A DNA stretch of 33,371 nucleotides from Alphaproteobacteria bacterium UBA7314 (GCA_002471575.1 DKQG01000053.1:71753-105123), one strand, 5' to 3'. Counted from the first letter of the stretch, positions 15,424 to 25,186 are shown. Notes: generated by a model from the letters alone, not told the origin. Made by a program: numbers and translations.

Positions 15424-15621
15424 TTAGGCCTCATGGTTGGAGATGATCTGCGATTGGTCGTACAGGTAGTTGACCATCATGCTGGTCGACTGATCGATGT
15501 CCTTGGGCGACAGGTCGGCGCCCCAGTTGATGCACTCTACACCCGCACCGTTACCGTTCGGTTGCTGGGCATCTGTGGTCGACGCGTGAGAATACGACCG
15601 GAGAAATTTACCGGTCAACAA
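15424..15621 (-). CDS. Possible gene fragment of unknown function
   Basis: 65 codons on the minus strand. The C-terminal part (E-C-I-N-W-G-A-D-L-S-P-K-D-I-D-Q) reads like genuine protein sequence, the N-terminal part less so, and there is no good ribosome binding site. It overlaps the open frame leading into the decayed GntR gene on the other strand. It may be the tail of a gene cut by a rearrangement. No family recognised. Confidence 0.25.
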   Translation of the reverse strand: MLTGKFLRSYSHASTTDAQQPNGNGAGVECINWGADLSPKDIDQSTSMMVNYLYDQSQIISNHEA

Positions 15622-15698
15622 AACATCGATACTTAGAAGCGTATAACGATAATATTATACATTCAGATGTTCGAACCCTGTTTATACTCGGTTCGAGA

Positions 15699-16286
15699 GG
15701 ATTATCGCGATTTAAACAGGATTTCCGGGAACTTGACGAGCTGATCAAGACGCGCTGCTGGCTTGAAGAAACAGCGATTCGCGAATCAATTGCGGCCGGC
15801 GACGATTCTTGGGAGGAGCAGCTGGTACTCGCGTCTCACCGCCTTTCGAAGACGCCACGGTCGGACGACCGGCAGGCCTATACCATCAATCCCGAATGGG
15901 AGTCCCTGCATAGGGCGTTTCATCTTGCCCTAATCGGCGCCTGTGGATCGCGACGGCTGGTAGCCTATTGCGAGCAGCTCAACGATCTGGCCGACCGGTA
16001 CCGACAGCTTGCAGTGCGCGTTGCCTACCCGCGCCGCAACGAGCTGAACGAACATCAGATTATCATGAACGCCGCTATCTCAAGGGATTCCGACACCGCC
16101 GTCGAAGCGTTGATGGATCATTACCACCGGGCGGCGGGCATCATCCGCAATTCGGTCGATCGGATAAGCCGAATTTCGGCCAAACTGTCGAGGTTTGTCT
16201 TGAGCGATCCCTTAAAAATCGAGATCCGCATAATGCTTGGGTGGCGGCTCGCCGGGTATATGATCGGCCAAGACGGCTCTGAATGA
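15699..16286 (+). pseudogene. GntR/FadR-type regulator remnant (FCD domain only)
   Basis: The frame is open from 15531 to the TGA at 16284-16286 but has no ATG, GTG or TTG start until 16014. From about 15725 it matches the FCD ligand-binding domain of FadR-subfamily GntR regulators: ELDELIKTRCWLEETAIRES, then PEWESLHRAFHLALIGACGS, L-N-E-H-Q-I-I-M and a terminal helix with D-H-Y-H-R-A-A. The FCD domain binds small acids through metal-chelating Asp/His residues. The N-terminal winged helix-turn-helix is missing: the upstream sequence encodes no HTH. The 3' end runs 75 bases into the convergent GST gene, so the original C-terminus may also be lost. It cannot act as a DNA-binding regulator as it stands. 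Confidence 0.65.
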
Positions 16287-16880
16287 CGGGCGGGATTTCA
16301 GCCGGGCATACCATTCGCGCGCAGGTTCATGATCGGCCCAAGGCACGTCGTTGATGTAGTCGAGGCAGGACATGTGCGCGCCGGCTGCAATGTCGGCCAT
16401 GGAAAACTCGTCGCCGGCCAGCCAGTTGCGACGTTCGGTCAGCCAGGCAATGTAGTCCATGTGGATGTGAAAATTTTCGCGACCCGCGCGGATGGCGCGC
16501 GAATCGGGCGCGCCTAACCGCATCAAACGCTTCATCAGCTTTTCGCCCACCAGGTTCTCCGTTACCTCGACATTGAACTTAATATCGAACCAGGCGATTA
16601 GGCGTCGTATCTCTGCGCGGTCGGACGGACCGCCGGGGTAAAGCGGCGGGTCGGGACAGATTTCTTCCAGGTACTCACCGATTGCACCGGAATTCGCTAT
16701 CACCGGTCCACCGTCTTCGACCAGAACGGGAATGTCGCAGGCGGGATTGAGTGCCAGAAATTCCGCGCGCCGCTCATTCGGGTTTTCCGATTTAAGCTCG
16801 AAGTCCAGCTTCTTTTCCGCAAGTGCAATGCGCACCTTGCGGCAGAATGGCGACAACCAGAGATGATAGAGCGTGCGCAT
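16212..16880 (-). CDS. Glutathione S-transferase family protein
   Basis: 222 residues. The N-terminal thioredoxin-like domain (about 1-78) has SPFCRKVRIALAEK, D-I-P-V-L-V with the cis-proline for glutathione binding, and N-S-G-A-I-G-E-Y-L (the GSH gamma-glutamyl site S/T-x-A-I). The C-terminal helical domain (about 85-210) has WLAGDEFSMADIAAGAHMSC with the N-capping Ser-x-x-Asp. GSTs conjugate or reduce using glutathione in the cytoplasm; the substrate is unknown. It lies 70 bases downstream of gltB on the same strand and could be co-transcribed with it. Confidence 0.9.
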   Translation of the reverse strand: MRTLYHLWLSPFCRKVRIALAEKKLDFELKSENPNERRAEFLALNPACDIPVLVEDGGPVIANSGAIGEYLEEICPDPPLYPGGPSDRAEIRRLIAWFDIKFNVEVTENLVGEKLMKRLMRLGAPDSRAIRAGRENFHIHMDYIAWLTERRNWLAGDEFSMADIAAGAHMSCLDYINDVPWADHEPAREWYARLKSRPSFRAVLADHIPGEPPPKHYADLDF

Positions 16881-16950
16881 CGACGACCAGTTTACTCAAT
16901 GCGCTGCGTCGCGAAAATGGATGGATTCAATTTCGACAGCGCCGAAACCG

Positions 16951-19900
16951 TTATGCCCGCAACTCGTCGTTTTCGTCGGCGGTAACCGGCTGTTCATAGC
17001 GGTAGATCATCTCTGTAGGGATGACCTGCCAAAATTTTTCGCGCTCCGTATTCCAGTGATTCAGCATTCGTTCCGCAAACTCCGACTGGGTTTCCCGCTG
17101 GTGTTCCTCGACCGCGCGTTTTAGGACATTCTCCCAGTAAGGGGTCTGGATGCGCTGATAGATGATAGTGTCGTCGTTGACGTGGTCGACGAAGCTGGCC
17201 TCGGAGTCATAGACATAGGCCATGCCGCCGGTCATACCGGCGCCGAAATTGTCACCGACCGGTCCCAGAATGACCACGATACCGTTTGTCATGTATTCGC
17301 AGCCGTTGGATCCACAGCCTTCCACAACGACCTCGGCGCCCGAATTCCGCACCGCGCAACGTTCACCGGCCTGACCGGCGGCGAACAGCTTGCCGCCCGT
17401 GGCGCCGTAGAGCACGGTGTTGCCGATAATCGTATTTTCGTTCGACTTGCGCGGCGCCGCGGTCGGTGGACGCACCACGATAGTACCGCCCGACAGGCCC
17501 TTGCCGACATAGTCGTTGGCATCGCCGAACACTTCCAGCTTCAGCCCCTGTACAGCGAAAGCGCCCAGCGACTGGCCAGCGGAGCCGCGCAGCCGTACAG
17601 TGATGTGACCCGGTTGAAGCCCCTGCATGCCGAACCGGCGAGTGATTAGCGACGATATTTTGGTGCCGATTGCGCGCTGTGTGTTGCGGACGTTGTACTG
17701 GAGCTGCATCTTTTCTCCGCCTTCGAGCGCCGGGCGCGCATCCTCGATCATCTGGGCATCGAGCGTTTCCGGCACTTCGTTGCGGCCCTCTATGGTGCAG
17801 TAATGGGCACTGTCACCCGGATCGGCCTGCACCAGCAGCGGGTTCAGATCGAGATCATCGAGATGCGGGCTGCCGCGGCTGACTTGGGTCAGAAGTTCTG
17901 TGTGGCCAATGACTTCCTCAATTGACCGTGCGCCGAGCGACGCCAGAATTTCGCGCACTTCCTCTGCGATGAAGCTGAACAGGTTGACCACTTTCTCCGG
18001 CGAGCCGGTGAACTTGTCGCGCAGCTTGCCATGCTGGGTGCAGACGCCAACTGGGCAGGTATTCGAATGGCACTGCCGGACCATGATGCAGCCCATGGCG
18101 ATCAGTGAGGCCGTGCCGATGCCGAATTCCTCGGCGCCAAGGATGGCGGCGATAACGACGTCACGACCTGTTCGGAAGCCGCCGTCAGTACGCAGCACCA
18201 CGCGATGCCTAAGCTGGTTCAGTGTCAGTACTTGGTGAACCTCAGACAATCCCATTTCCCAGGGCAGCCCAGCATACTTGATTGACGATTGTGGGCTGGC
18301 GCCGGTGCCGCCGGAATGCCCCGACACCAGGATCGCGTCGGCGTGCGCCTTCGCAACACCGGCCGCGATGGTGCCGATGCCGGTCTGCGCGACCAACTTG
18401 ACGCATACCTTAGCGTCCGGATTTATCTGCTTCAGGTCGTAGATCAGTTGCGCCAGATCCTCGATGGAATATATGTCGTGATGCGGTGGCGGCGAGATCA
18501 GCGTTACCCCCGGGGTTGAGTGCCGCAGCTTGGCGATCATCTCGGATACCTTTATGCCGGGCAGCTGTCCGCCCTCGCCGGGCTTGGCACCTTGGGCGAC
18601 CTTGATCTCGATCTCGCGGCAGTTGTTCAGATATTCCGCCGTTACCCCGAAGCGGCCCGACGCCACTTGCTTGATCGCGCTGGAGGCATTGTCACCGTTG
18701 GAGCGTGGCTTGTAGCGAGACGAATCCTCGCCGCCTTCGCCGGAATCCGACTTAGCGCCCATCCGATTCATGGCGATCGAGAGCGTCTCGTGCGCTTCGG
18801 GGCTTAACGCGCCCAGCGAAATACCGGGCGACACTAGCCGCTTGCGGATCTCGGTGATTGATTCCACTTCTTCTATCGGCACGGGGTCGCGCTTCGGGTC
18901 GAATTCCATGAGGTCGCGCAGGCTGATTGGCGCCGACTGGCGCACGGCTTCTGCGTATTTCTTGAACGTGGCGAACGAGTCCGTGGCTACCGCTTCCTGC
19001 AGCGTATGCATCTGCGTTCCTTCGAAGCCGTGCGTTTCGCCGGTGCGCCGGTAGCGATAGCTCCCGCCCACCGGCAGGGCCGTGATGTCTTGGTCGAAAG
19101 CGCGTTCATGCAGTTGGCTGACTTTGCGTTGCAGACCCGACAGCCCGATGCCCGAAATCCGAGATGTCATGCCGGGGAAGTAGCTCGACACCAGCCAGCG
19201 GCTAAGACCGACGGCCTCGAACTTGTAGGCGCCGCGATAGCTCGACAGGATCGAGATACCCATCTTGGACATGATCTTTAGAAGCCCCTGGTCGACCGCT
19301 TCGCGATAGCGTTGGACGCAGTCGAACAGCGGCATGTCGCCGAACAGGCCGCGCCGGTGCCGGTCGATGATTGTTTCCTGCGCCAGATAGGCATTCACGG
19401 TCGAGGCGCCGACGCCAATTAGGACCGCGAAATAGTGGGTGTCCAGACATTCGGCAGAGCGCACGTTCAGCGACGTATAGGTCCGTAATGCCTGGTCGAT
19501 CAGGTGGTTATGGACGGCGGCCGTGGCCAGGATCATGGGCATGGCTGCGCGTTCCATTCCGATATTACGGTCGGACAGGATCAGATGAGCTGCCCCGCCG
19601 CGGACTGCGTCTTCGGCAATGCGCTGCAGCTTGTAGATAGCCCGCCGCAACGCGTTCTCGCCTTTTTCGGGACGGAACGTGCAGTCCAGTTCCACCGCGC
19701 TATCGCCCATATAGTTTCGCATTGCGGCAAAGCCGGCATTCGACAGCACCGGACTGTCGAGCTGCAGCAGACGTGTCTGGCTCTCGTCCTCGGCGAGAAT
19801 GTTGCCCAGATTGCCGAGCCGGGTCTTAAGGCTCATCACCCGGTATTCGCGCAGGCTGTCGATCGGCGGGTTAGTGACCTGGCTGAACGACTGGCGGAAG

Positions 19901-21513
19901 AAATGATGTAGGCTGCGATACTGGTCCGACAGAACCGCCAGCGGCGTGTCGTCTCCCATCGAGCCGGTGGCTTCCTTGGCGTCTTCCACCATCGGTTGGA
20001 GCAATAGCTCCAGTTCCTCCAATGTGTACCCGGCCGCGACCTGTCGGCGGCGCAGTTCGTCGCCGGCAAACTCAGCGTCGGCCGCTTGTTCAGGGCGGAT
20101 GATATCGTCGATCGGTTTCATGTTCTTCGACCAATCGCCGAAGGGCTGCGACGTCGCCAGCTGCTGTTTCAGTTCTCTGTCATGATAGAGCTTTCCTTCC
20201 GCCAGATCGACCGCGATCATCTGTCCCGGTCCGAGCCGGCCTTTTTCGATAATCTCGGTTTCGCGGATCGGCACCATGCCAGATTCCGACCCCATGATCA
20301 GCAGGCCGTCGACGGTTATGGTGTAACGCATCGGACGCAGTCCGTTCCGGTCGACTCCTCCCAGCACCCAGCGTCCGTCAGTCGCGGTGATCGCCGCGGG
20401 TCCGTCCCAGGGTTCCATCACGCAATTGCAGTAGCTGTAAAAATCGCGCAATTCCTGGCTCATGGTCGTCTTGTGCGACCAGGCGTCGGGGATCATGAGG
20501 CACTTGGCCATCGGTGCCGTGCGGCCACCGCGCACCAATAGTTCGAAGGCGTTGTCCAGCGATGCCGAATCGGAGTTACCGGGCGAGATCACCGGTTTGA
20601 TGTCTTCGATACGCTTGTCGAAAACATCGCTAGACAGGCGCGTTTCGTGACTGCGCATCCAGTTCACGTTGCCCGACAGCGTATTGATTTCGCCGTTATG
20701 TGCCAGCATCCGGAACGGCTGCGCCAGCCGCCACGTGGGGAACGTGTTGGTCGAATAACGCTGGTGATACAGCGCGAAACGCGACAAGAACCGCTCGTCC
20801 AACAGGTCGGGGTAGAAGGCCGACAACTGTTCGGCCAGAAACATTCCCTTGTAGATCAGCGACCGGCAGGACAACGAACAGATATAGAAATCAAGGATAT
20901 TCTCCTCGCGCGCACGGTTTTCAATCCGCTTTCGGATGACGAACAGGTCGCGTTCGAACTTTTCCATGTCCGCTTCGGCCGGCCCTTCGATCATGATCTG
21001 CTCGATCTCTGGCCGGGTGGCAGAGGCCTTTTCACCCAGTGCAGAAAGATCGATCGGTACCTGACGCCAGCCGTAGATCGGGTAGCCGAATTTCAGAATT
21101 TCTGCTTCGACGATAAACCGGCAGCGTTCCTGATCGGCAAGATCTGTGCGCGGCAAAAATGTCATGCCGACGGCAATGGGGCCGTCTCCGGCGGTGTGGC
21201 CGGTCCGGCCGACGTGATCTCGGAAGAAATCCTGCGGGATTTCGACCAGAATACCGGCGCCGTCGCCAGTCATGCCGTCCGCGTCGACCGCGCCGCGGTG
21301 CCACAGCGCCTTGAGCGCCTCGATACCGGCTTCGACGACTTGACGGCTCGGCTCGCCGTCTATTGCGGCGATCAGCCCGACGCCGCAAGCGTCGCGGCCG
21401 GATGCGTCAACGATCGCGTCGTTTTTCAGCCGCTTGGTGTCTTGCTCGAAGCGGTTGATAAAGGTTTGTCCTGCGCCGGGCGTTTTCGGATCGACTCCAT
21501 TACGTTCGGTCAT
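16951..21513 (-). CDS. gltB: Glutamate synthase (NADPH) large subunit
   Basis: 1520 residues, the full length for the alpha subunit. GOGAT turns glutamine and 2-oxoglutarate into two glutamates with NADPH. The N-terminal glutamine amidotransferase domain begins at Cys43 (D-A-C-G-V-G-L-I-A-A), so a 42-residue propeptide is expected to be removed. Next come the central domain, the FMN-binding synthase domain (with S-G-H-S-G-G-T-G-A-S), and the 3Fe-4S cysteines C1142, C1148 and C1153. The C-terminal beta-helix GXGXG domain follows (G-L-S-G-G-T-I-V-V). It starts five bases after the gltD stop, in one operon. With glutamine synthetase it assimilates ammonium; the window also holds rpoN and ptsN, regulators tied to nitrogen status. 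Confidence 0.98.
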   Translation of the reverse strand: MTERNGVDPKTPGAGQTFINRFEQDTKRLKNDAIVDASGRDACGVGLIAAIDGEPSRQVVEAGIEALKALWHRGAVDADGMTGDGAGILVEIPQDFFRDHVGRTGHTAGDGPIAVGMTFLPRTDLADQERCRFIVEAEILKFGYPIYGWRQVPIDLSALGEKASATRPEIEQIMIEGPAEADMEKFERDLFVIRKRIENRAREENILDFYICSLSCRSLIYKGMFLAEQLSAFYPDLLDERFLSRFALYHQRYSTNTFPTWRLAQPFRMLAHNGEINTLSGNVNWMRSHETRLSSDVFDKRIEDIKPVISPGNSDSASLDNAFELLVRGGRTAPMAKCLMIPDAWSHKTTMSQELRDFYSYCNCVMEPWDGPAAITATDGRWVLGGVDRNGLRPMRYTITVDGLLIMGSESGMVPIRETEIIEKGRLGPGQMIAVDLAEGKLYHDRELKQQLATSQPFGDWSKNMKPIDDIIRPEQAADAEFAGDELRRRQVAAGYTLEELELLLQPMVEDAKEATGSMGDDTPLAVLSDQYRSLHHFFRQSFSQVTNPPIDSLREYRVMSLKTRLGNLGNILAEDESQTRLLQLDSPVLSNAGFAAMRNYMGDSAVELDCTFRPEKGENALRRAIYKLQRIAEDAVRGGAAHLILSDRNIGMERAAMPMILATAAVHNHLIDQALRTYTSLNVRSAECLDTHYFAVLIGVGASTVNAYLAQETIIDRHRRGLFGDMPLFDCVQRYREAVDQGLLKIMSKMGISILSSYRGAYKFEAVGLSRWLVSSYFPGMTSRISGIGLSGLQRKVSQLHERAFDQDITALPVGGSYRYRRTGETHGFEGTQMHTLQEAVATDSFATFKKYAEAVRQSAPISLRDLMEFDPKRDPVPIEEVESITEIRKRLVSPGISLGALSPEAHETLSIAMNRMGAKSDSGEGGEDSSRYKPRSNGDNASSAIKQVASGRFGVTAEYLNNCREIEIKVAQGAKPGEGGQLPGIKVSEMIAKLRHSTPGVTLISPPPHHDIYSIEDLAQLIYDLKQINPDAKVCVKLVAQTGIGTIAAGVAKAHADAILVSGHSGGTGASPQSSIKYAGLPWEMGLSEVHQVLTLNQLRHRVVLRTDGGFRTGRDVVIAAILGAEEFGIGTASLIAMGCIMVRQCHSNTCPVGVCTQHGKLRDKFTGSPEKVVNLFSFIAEEVREILASLGARSIEEVIGHTELLTQVSRGSPHLDDLDLNPLLVQADPGDSAHYCTIEGRNEVPETLDAQMIEDARPALEGGEKMQLQYNVRNTQRAIGTKISSLITRRFGMQGLQPGHITVRLRGSAGQSLGAFAVQGLKLEVFGDANDYVGKGLSGGTIVVRPPTAAPRKSNENTIIGNTVLYGATGGKLFAAGQAGERCAVRNSGAEVVVEGCGSNGCEYMTNGIVVILGPVGDNFGAGMTGGMAYVYDSEASFVDHVNDDTIIYQRIQTPYWENVLKRAVEEHQRETQSEFAERMLNHWNTEREKFWQVIPTEMIYRYEQPVTADENDELRA

Positions 21514-21518
21514 TCCTG

Positions 21519-22964
21519 CTACTCCGCGGCCACGGCCGTCTCGGCCGATGCGTTTACCCTAATGTAGGCGTGAATTCCCTCGGCTGCGTCGCGTCCGTCC
21601 CGGATGCCCCAGACGACGAGCGACGCCCCGCGCACGATGTCGCCGGCGGCGAAAACACCGTCCAGGTTCGTCATCATCGTGCGGTGATTGATCCGTACGG
21701 TTCCCCATTTGGTCACCTGGAGCTCTGGCGCATCGAATAGGGTCGGCAGATCTTCCGGATCGAAGCCTAGCGCTTTGATGGCGATATCCGCTTTCGCGTT
21801 GAAGCTCGACCCCGGAATCAGTTCCGGTGTCTGACGGCCGGATGTGTCCGGCACGCCCAGATGAATGCGTTGCGCACGCACAGCTCTCACGTTGTCTTCG
21901 CCGACAAAGGCTTCCGGCGCGGCTAGCCATGTGAATTTGACGCCTTCCTCTTCTGCGTAATGAACTTCGCGACGGGAACCCGGCATATTCGTGCGGTCTC
22001 GGCGGTAAAGGCAGGTGACCGAGCTGGCACCCTGGCGGATGGCAGTGCGCACGCAGTCCATCGCGGTGTCGCCGCCGCCGATGACGACGATATCCTTGTT
22101 CTCCGCATCCAGGCTGCCGTCCTCGAAGGCTGGTACTGTATCGCCGAGACCCTGCCGATTGGATGCGACCAGAAACTCGAGCGCCGGGACGACATTGCCT
22201 AGCCCAACGCCGGGGACCTGTACATCGCGCGCCTTATAGACGCCCGTTGCGATCAGTACGGCGTCGTGGCGGTCGCGTATTTCCCGCAGCGTCGCATCGC
22301 GACCGACCTCGAAGTTGCGGTGAAACTCGACTCCTCCCTGCTCCAAAAGATCAACCCGGCGCTGAACGACGTCCTTTTCGAGCTTAAAATTGGGAATGCC
22401 GTATATCAATAGGCCGCCGATACGGTCGTTGCGGTCGTAGACATGGACTTTGTATCCCCTGCGGCGTAGCTGCTCGGCCGCGGCCATCCCGGCGGGCCCG
22501 CCGCCGATAATGCCGACGGACTGATCCAATTCGCGTTGAGGCGAGACCGGTTTGACCCAGCCGCGTTCGAATGCCGTGTCGGTAATATGTTTTTCTACCG
22601 ATCCGATGGTCACCGTGCCGTGGCCCGACTGCTCGATCACGCAGTTGCCTTCGCAAAGACGATCCTGAGGGCAGATGCGGCCGCAGATCTCCGGTAGGTT
22701 ATTAGTTGCTGACGATACTTCGAAGGCCTCCTCAAGGCGTCCTTCGGCCGTCAGCATCAGCCAGTCTGGGATGTTGTTGTGGACCGGACAGTGGACCTGG
22801 CAAAATGGCACTCCGCATTGGGAGCAGCGGCTGGCCTGCTCGACAGCGGTGTCTGGGTTGTATCTGTTGTAGATTTCTTCAAAATCTTCGCGCCGTTCGT
22901 CCGCGGCACGTTTTTCCGGCATCTGCTGCGAGATGTCGACGAATTTAAGCATTTTATTGGCCAT
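21519..22964 (-). CDS. gltD: Glutamate synthase (NADPH) small subunit
   Basis: 481 residues. The beta subunit takes electrons from NADPH through FAD and passes them over 4Fe-4S clusters to GltB. N-terminal cluster cysteines are C47, C50, C55 and C59, with a second set C94, C98, C104 and C108. The FAD loop is G-I-I-G-G-G-P-A-G (about 151-159) and the NADPH loop is V-V-I-G-G-G-D-T-A-M-D. A late A-A-G-D-I-V-R-G closes the FAD site. It is the first gene of the gltD-gltB operon, transcribed leftward from the 290-bp region shared with uppP. Confidence 0.98.
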   Translation of the reverse strand: MANKMLKFVDISQQMPEKRAADERREDFEEIYNRYNPDTAVEQASRCSQCGVPFCQVHCPVHNNIPDWLMLTAEGRLEEAFEVSSATNNLPEICGRICPQDRLCEGNCVIEQSGHGTVTIGSVEKHITDTAFERGWVKPVSPQRELDQSVGIIGGGPAGMAAAEQLRRRGYKVHVYDRNDRIGGLLIYGIPNFKLEKDVVQRRVDLLEQGGVEFHRNFEVGRDATLREIRDRHDAVLIATGVYKARDVQVPGVGLGNVVPALEFLVASNRQGLGDTVPAFEDGSLDAENKDIVVIGGGDTAMDCVRTAIRQGASSVTCLYRRDRTNMPGSRREVHYAEEEGVKFTWLAAPEAFVGEDNVRAVRAQRIHLGVPDTSGRQTPELIPGSSFNAKADIAIKALGFDPEDLPTLFDAPELQVTKWGTVRINHRTMMTNLDGVFAAGDIVRGASLVVWGIRDGRDAAEGIHAYIRVNASAETAVAAE

Positions 22965-23254
22965 ATTGTCCCATCGCGTGTCACGGTCAGGTGAACGCGC
23001 CTAAAGTTTTTTCCTGCGGCTTCATCGATCACTATAACCAATCCAGCTTCGTTGGGCGAGTAAAAAATGCTTATTAGGTCATGTAAACTGACCTTAATGG
23101 GGTTTGGCTAATTCATCGTCTGCCCTCTGGTCAGATGTTTCCGGGTGTTTGAGTATAAATAGTTCCATAACGATACTAATTGTTTTTTTTTGGTGTCGAC
23201 TCGGGCGTTGATGTATAGGCCTTAGGCACGCGGTTATCCGCGCCGGAGAATGTA
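22965..23254. promoter_or_regulatory. Divergent control region between gltD and uppP
   Basis: AT-richer than its surroundings, without a coding candidate. It must contain the promoters of both operons. It holds a palindromic operator candidate (23076-23094) and, on the uppP side, a TATAAA hexamer near 23155 and a T9 run near 23185. No convincing sigma-54 (GG-N10-GC) site was seen on the gltD side. Confidence 0.5.
23076..23094. promoter_or_regulatory. Palindromic operator candidate upstream of gltD
   Basis: AGGTCA and TGACCT are perfect inverted 6-mers separated by 7 bases. Dimeric regulators of the Lrp, LysR or GntR type bind sites of this size, and glt operons are commonly Lrp- or LysR-controlled. 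The regulator is not identified. Confidence 0.35.
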
Positions 23255-24052
23255 TTGACTCTCATTCAGCTTGCCGTAATCGCTCTTGTTCAGGGCATCA
23301 CAGAATTTCTGCCGATTAGTTCATCCGGACATCTGGTTCTAATCCCCATCCTGACCGGCTGGCAGGATCAGGGACTGGTGATCGACGTCGCGGTCCATGT
23401 GGGGACCCTGGGCGCGGTCATGACATATCTGTGGCGCGATATCTGGATGATGATCACTGGATTGCTCAAGCCCGGCAATATCCGCCGCAATCCGGGCTTG
23501 CGGCTGATTGCCCAGATCATCGTTGCGACTATCCCGCTGGCGCTCGTCGGGGCTGTTGTCTACAAATATCTCGGCGATTCGCTGCGCAGTGCAGAAGTTG
23601 TCGGTTGGGCGACGCTGGGCTTCGGCGTCCTGCTTTATCTGGCGGACCGTTTTACCGTCACGATCAACCGCATCGAGCACATGACTTGGGGCCGCGCCTT
23701 TACGATCGGCATTGCACAGATTTTTGCCCTGATTCCCGGGGCCAGCCGCGCCGGAACCACGATTACAATGGCGCGCTTCCTGGGATTTGAGCGGACAGAA
23801 GCCGCCCGGTTCTCAATGCTGTTGTCGATTCCGGCCATTCTGGCGGCGGGGTCAGCGGCGACGCTCGATCTGATCGAATCGGAAGCGCAGAATGTGTTGT
23901 CCGATTCCATTGTAGCCGGCGCCATGGCTTTCGTGACCGCGTTCGCCGCGGTGATTCTGATGATGGGTTGGCTGAAGCGGGCCAGCTTTACGCCGTTCGT
24001 GGTCTACCGGCTGTTTCTGGGGGTCGCAATTCTGATCTGGGTATATTACTGA
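23255..24052 (+). CDS. uppP: Undecaprenyl-diphosphatase (UppP/BacA)
   Basis: 265 residues, nearly all membrane. UppP dephosphorylates undecaprenyl diphosphate on the periplasmic side so that the lipid carrier can be reused for peptidoglycan, LPS and other glycans; it also gives bacitracin resistance. The conserved glutamate-rich segment (Q-G-I-T-E-F-L-P-I-S-S-S-G-H) is at about 14-27, and the second active motif is P-G-A-S-R-A-G-T-T, which has Ala where many homologues have Ser. About eight hydrophobic helices are visible. The start is a TTG at 23255 with CGGAGA just upstream; the nearby ATG at 23250 is out of frame. Confidence 0.97.
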   Translation: MTLIQLAVIALVQGITEFLPISSSGHLVLIPILTGWQDQGLVIDVAVHVGTLGAVMTYLWRDIWMMITGLLKPGNIRRNPGLRLIAQIIVATIPLALVGAVVYKYLGDSLRSAEVVGWATLGFGVLLYLADRFTVTINRIEHMTWGRAFTIGIAQIFALIPGASRAGTTITMARFLGFERTEAARFSMLLSIPAILAAGSAATLDLIESEAQNVLSDSIVAGAMAFVTAFAAVILMMGWLKRASFTPFVVYRLFLGVAILIWVYY

Positions 24053-24080
24053 TGGGGAGAGGTTCGGTGGCCGCCGGCAA

Positions 24081-25055
24081 CTAGCTATGCCAGACGCCGC
24101 GGCGGTATCGCTGCAGATAGGTCGGGACGATCAATTCCAGCGCGGTGGCTTGGATCCCCAAATCGTCAAGCCCGGGGTATTCGCCGCTCCTCACGTTGTC
24201 CTTACGAAGAAGTTTGACTTGGTCGCGGGTAATCGGCGCCACCGGTCCCAAATTCAGCGCCTTGGGGACGGCGAAAGCTAGCTCCGCGATTGTGGCCTGC
24301 GCCTCGGCGATTGGAAACGGTACCGGCACAAGCAAACGTTTGCGGCCGATCTCGGCAAGTGTAATCTCCATCAGTTCCCTGAACGAGTACACGTTCGGTC
24401 CGCCGAGTTCGTAAACGCGAGCGGGTTTGCCTCGGTTCGCTGCGACCATGGCAACCGCATTGGCGATGTCGCCGACATAGACCGGTTCGAACTTTGTGTG
24501 CCCGCCTCCAATCAGGGGTAGCGCTGGCACCAGCCGTGCCAGTGCGGCGAATTTATTGAAAAAATCGTCTTCCGGCCCAAAAACGATACTCGGCCTCAGC
24601 ACGGTCGCACCCGGGAATGCCTCCTGGACACCTTTTTCGCCCGCGCCTTTAGTCGATGCGTAGGCCGAATCGGAACCGATGTCGGCGCCGATCGCTGAGA
24701 TCTGCACGAAGGAACCTGCACCAGCTGATTTTGCCGCCGCCGCAACCCGGGTTGCCCCCTCTTCTTGAAGACTGACGAAGTTCTGCGGTCCATTGGTCTG
24801 CAGAATTCCGACCAGGTTGATGACCGTGTCGGCGCCGTCGACCGCCGCCGCGACGGAAGCATCGTCGCGGATGTTAGCCGCGACCGGGACGACCTGCCCA
24901 ACGTCGCCCATGGGTTTAAGGAACATCGCACGTTCCGGGCGACGCACTGCGGCGCGGACCCTCGCACCGGTCTTAGCGATTTCCCGAACCACATACCGAC
25001 CGATAAAACCGGACGCGCCGAAGACGGTTACGACATTCATGTGAGACCTGCCCAT
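24081..25055 (-). CDS. NAD(P)-dependent epimerase, complex I NDUFA9 subunit family
   Basis: 324 residues of the atypical SDR fold. The dinucleotide loop is V-F-G-A-S-G-F-I-G-R-Y (about 10-20), followed by D-T-V-I-N-L-V-G-I-L and V-Q-I-S-A-I-G-A-D, then A-Y-A-S-T-K-x-x-G-E with Tyr/Lys in catalytic spacing. A-T-V-L-R-P-S-I-V-F-G-P-E-D and Y-E-L-G-G-P follow. In mitochondria the homologue NDUFA9 is a non-catalytic NADPH-binding complex I subunit; bacterial members may act in quinone or respiratory functions. The start at 25055 has GGAG at good spacing; Met6 is an alternative. A stand-alone gene, convergent with uppP. Confidence 0.88.
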   Translation of the reverse strand: MGRSHMNVVTVFGASGFIGRYVVREIAKTGARVRAAVRRPERAMFLKPMGDVGQVVPVAANIRDDASVAAAVDGADTVINLVGILQTNGPQNFVSLQEEGATRVAAAAKSAGAGSFVQISAIGADIGSDSAYASTKGAGEKGVQEAFPGATVLRPSIVFGPEDDFFNKFAALARLVPALPLIGGGHTKFEPVYVGDIANAVAMVAANRGKPARVYELGGPNVYSFRELMEITLAEIGRKRLLVPVPFPIAEAQATIAELAFAVPKALNLGPVAPITRDQVKLLRKDNVRSGEYPGLDDLGIQATALELIVPTYLQRYRRGVWHS

Positions 25056-25123
25056 GAGGTTTTCTCCACTTCAGGGCTAATAAAGAGTGGTTTATATGGC
25101 GTCAACAGAAACGGCAAAAGCGG

Positions 25124-25152
25124 TTGACATTGACTAGGCCCGATTGCATACC
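25124..25152 (+). promoter_or_regulatory. Sigma-70 promoter for tRNA-Leu
   Basis: A perfect -35 TTGACA (25124-25129), 17-bp spacer and a weaker -10 CATACC (25147-25152) lie about 35 bases before the tRNA-Leu 5' end. TTGAC-type -35 boxes with variable -10 boxes are common in alphaproteobacteria. Confidence 0.6.
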
Positions 25153-25186
25153 CTCGCTTCGTTTCGCGGGTAACCGACGAACCAAT

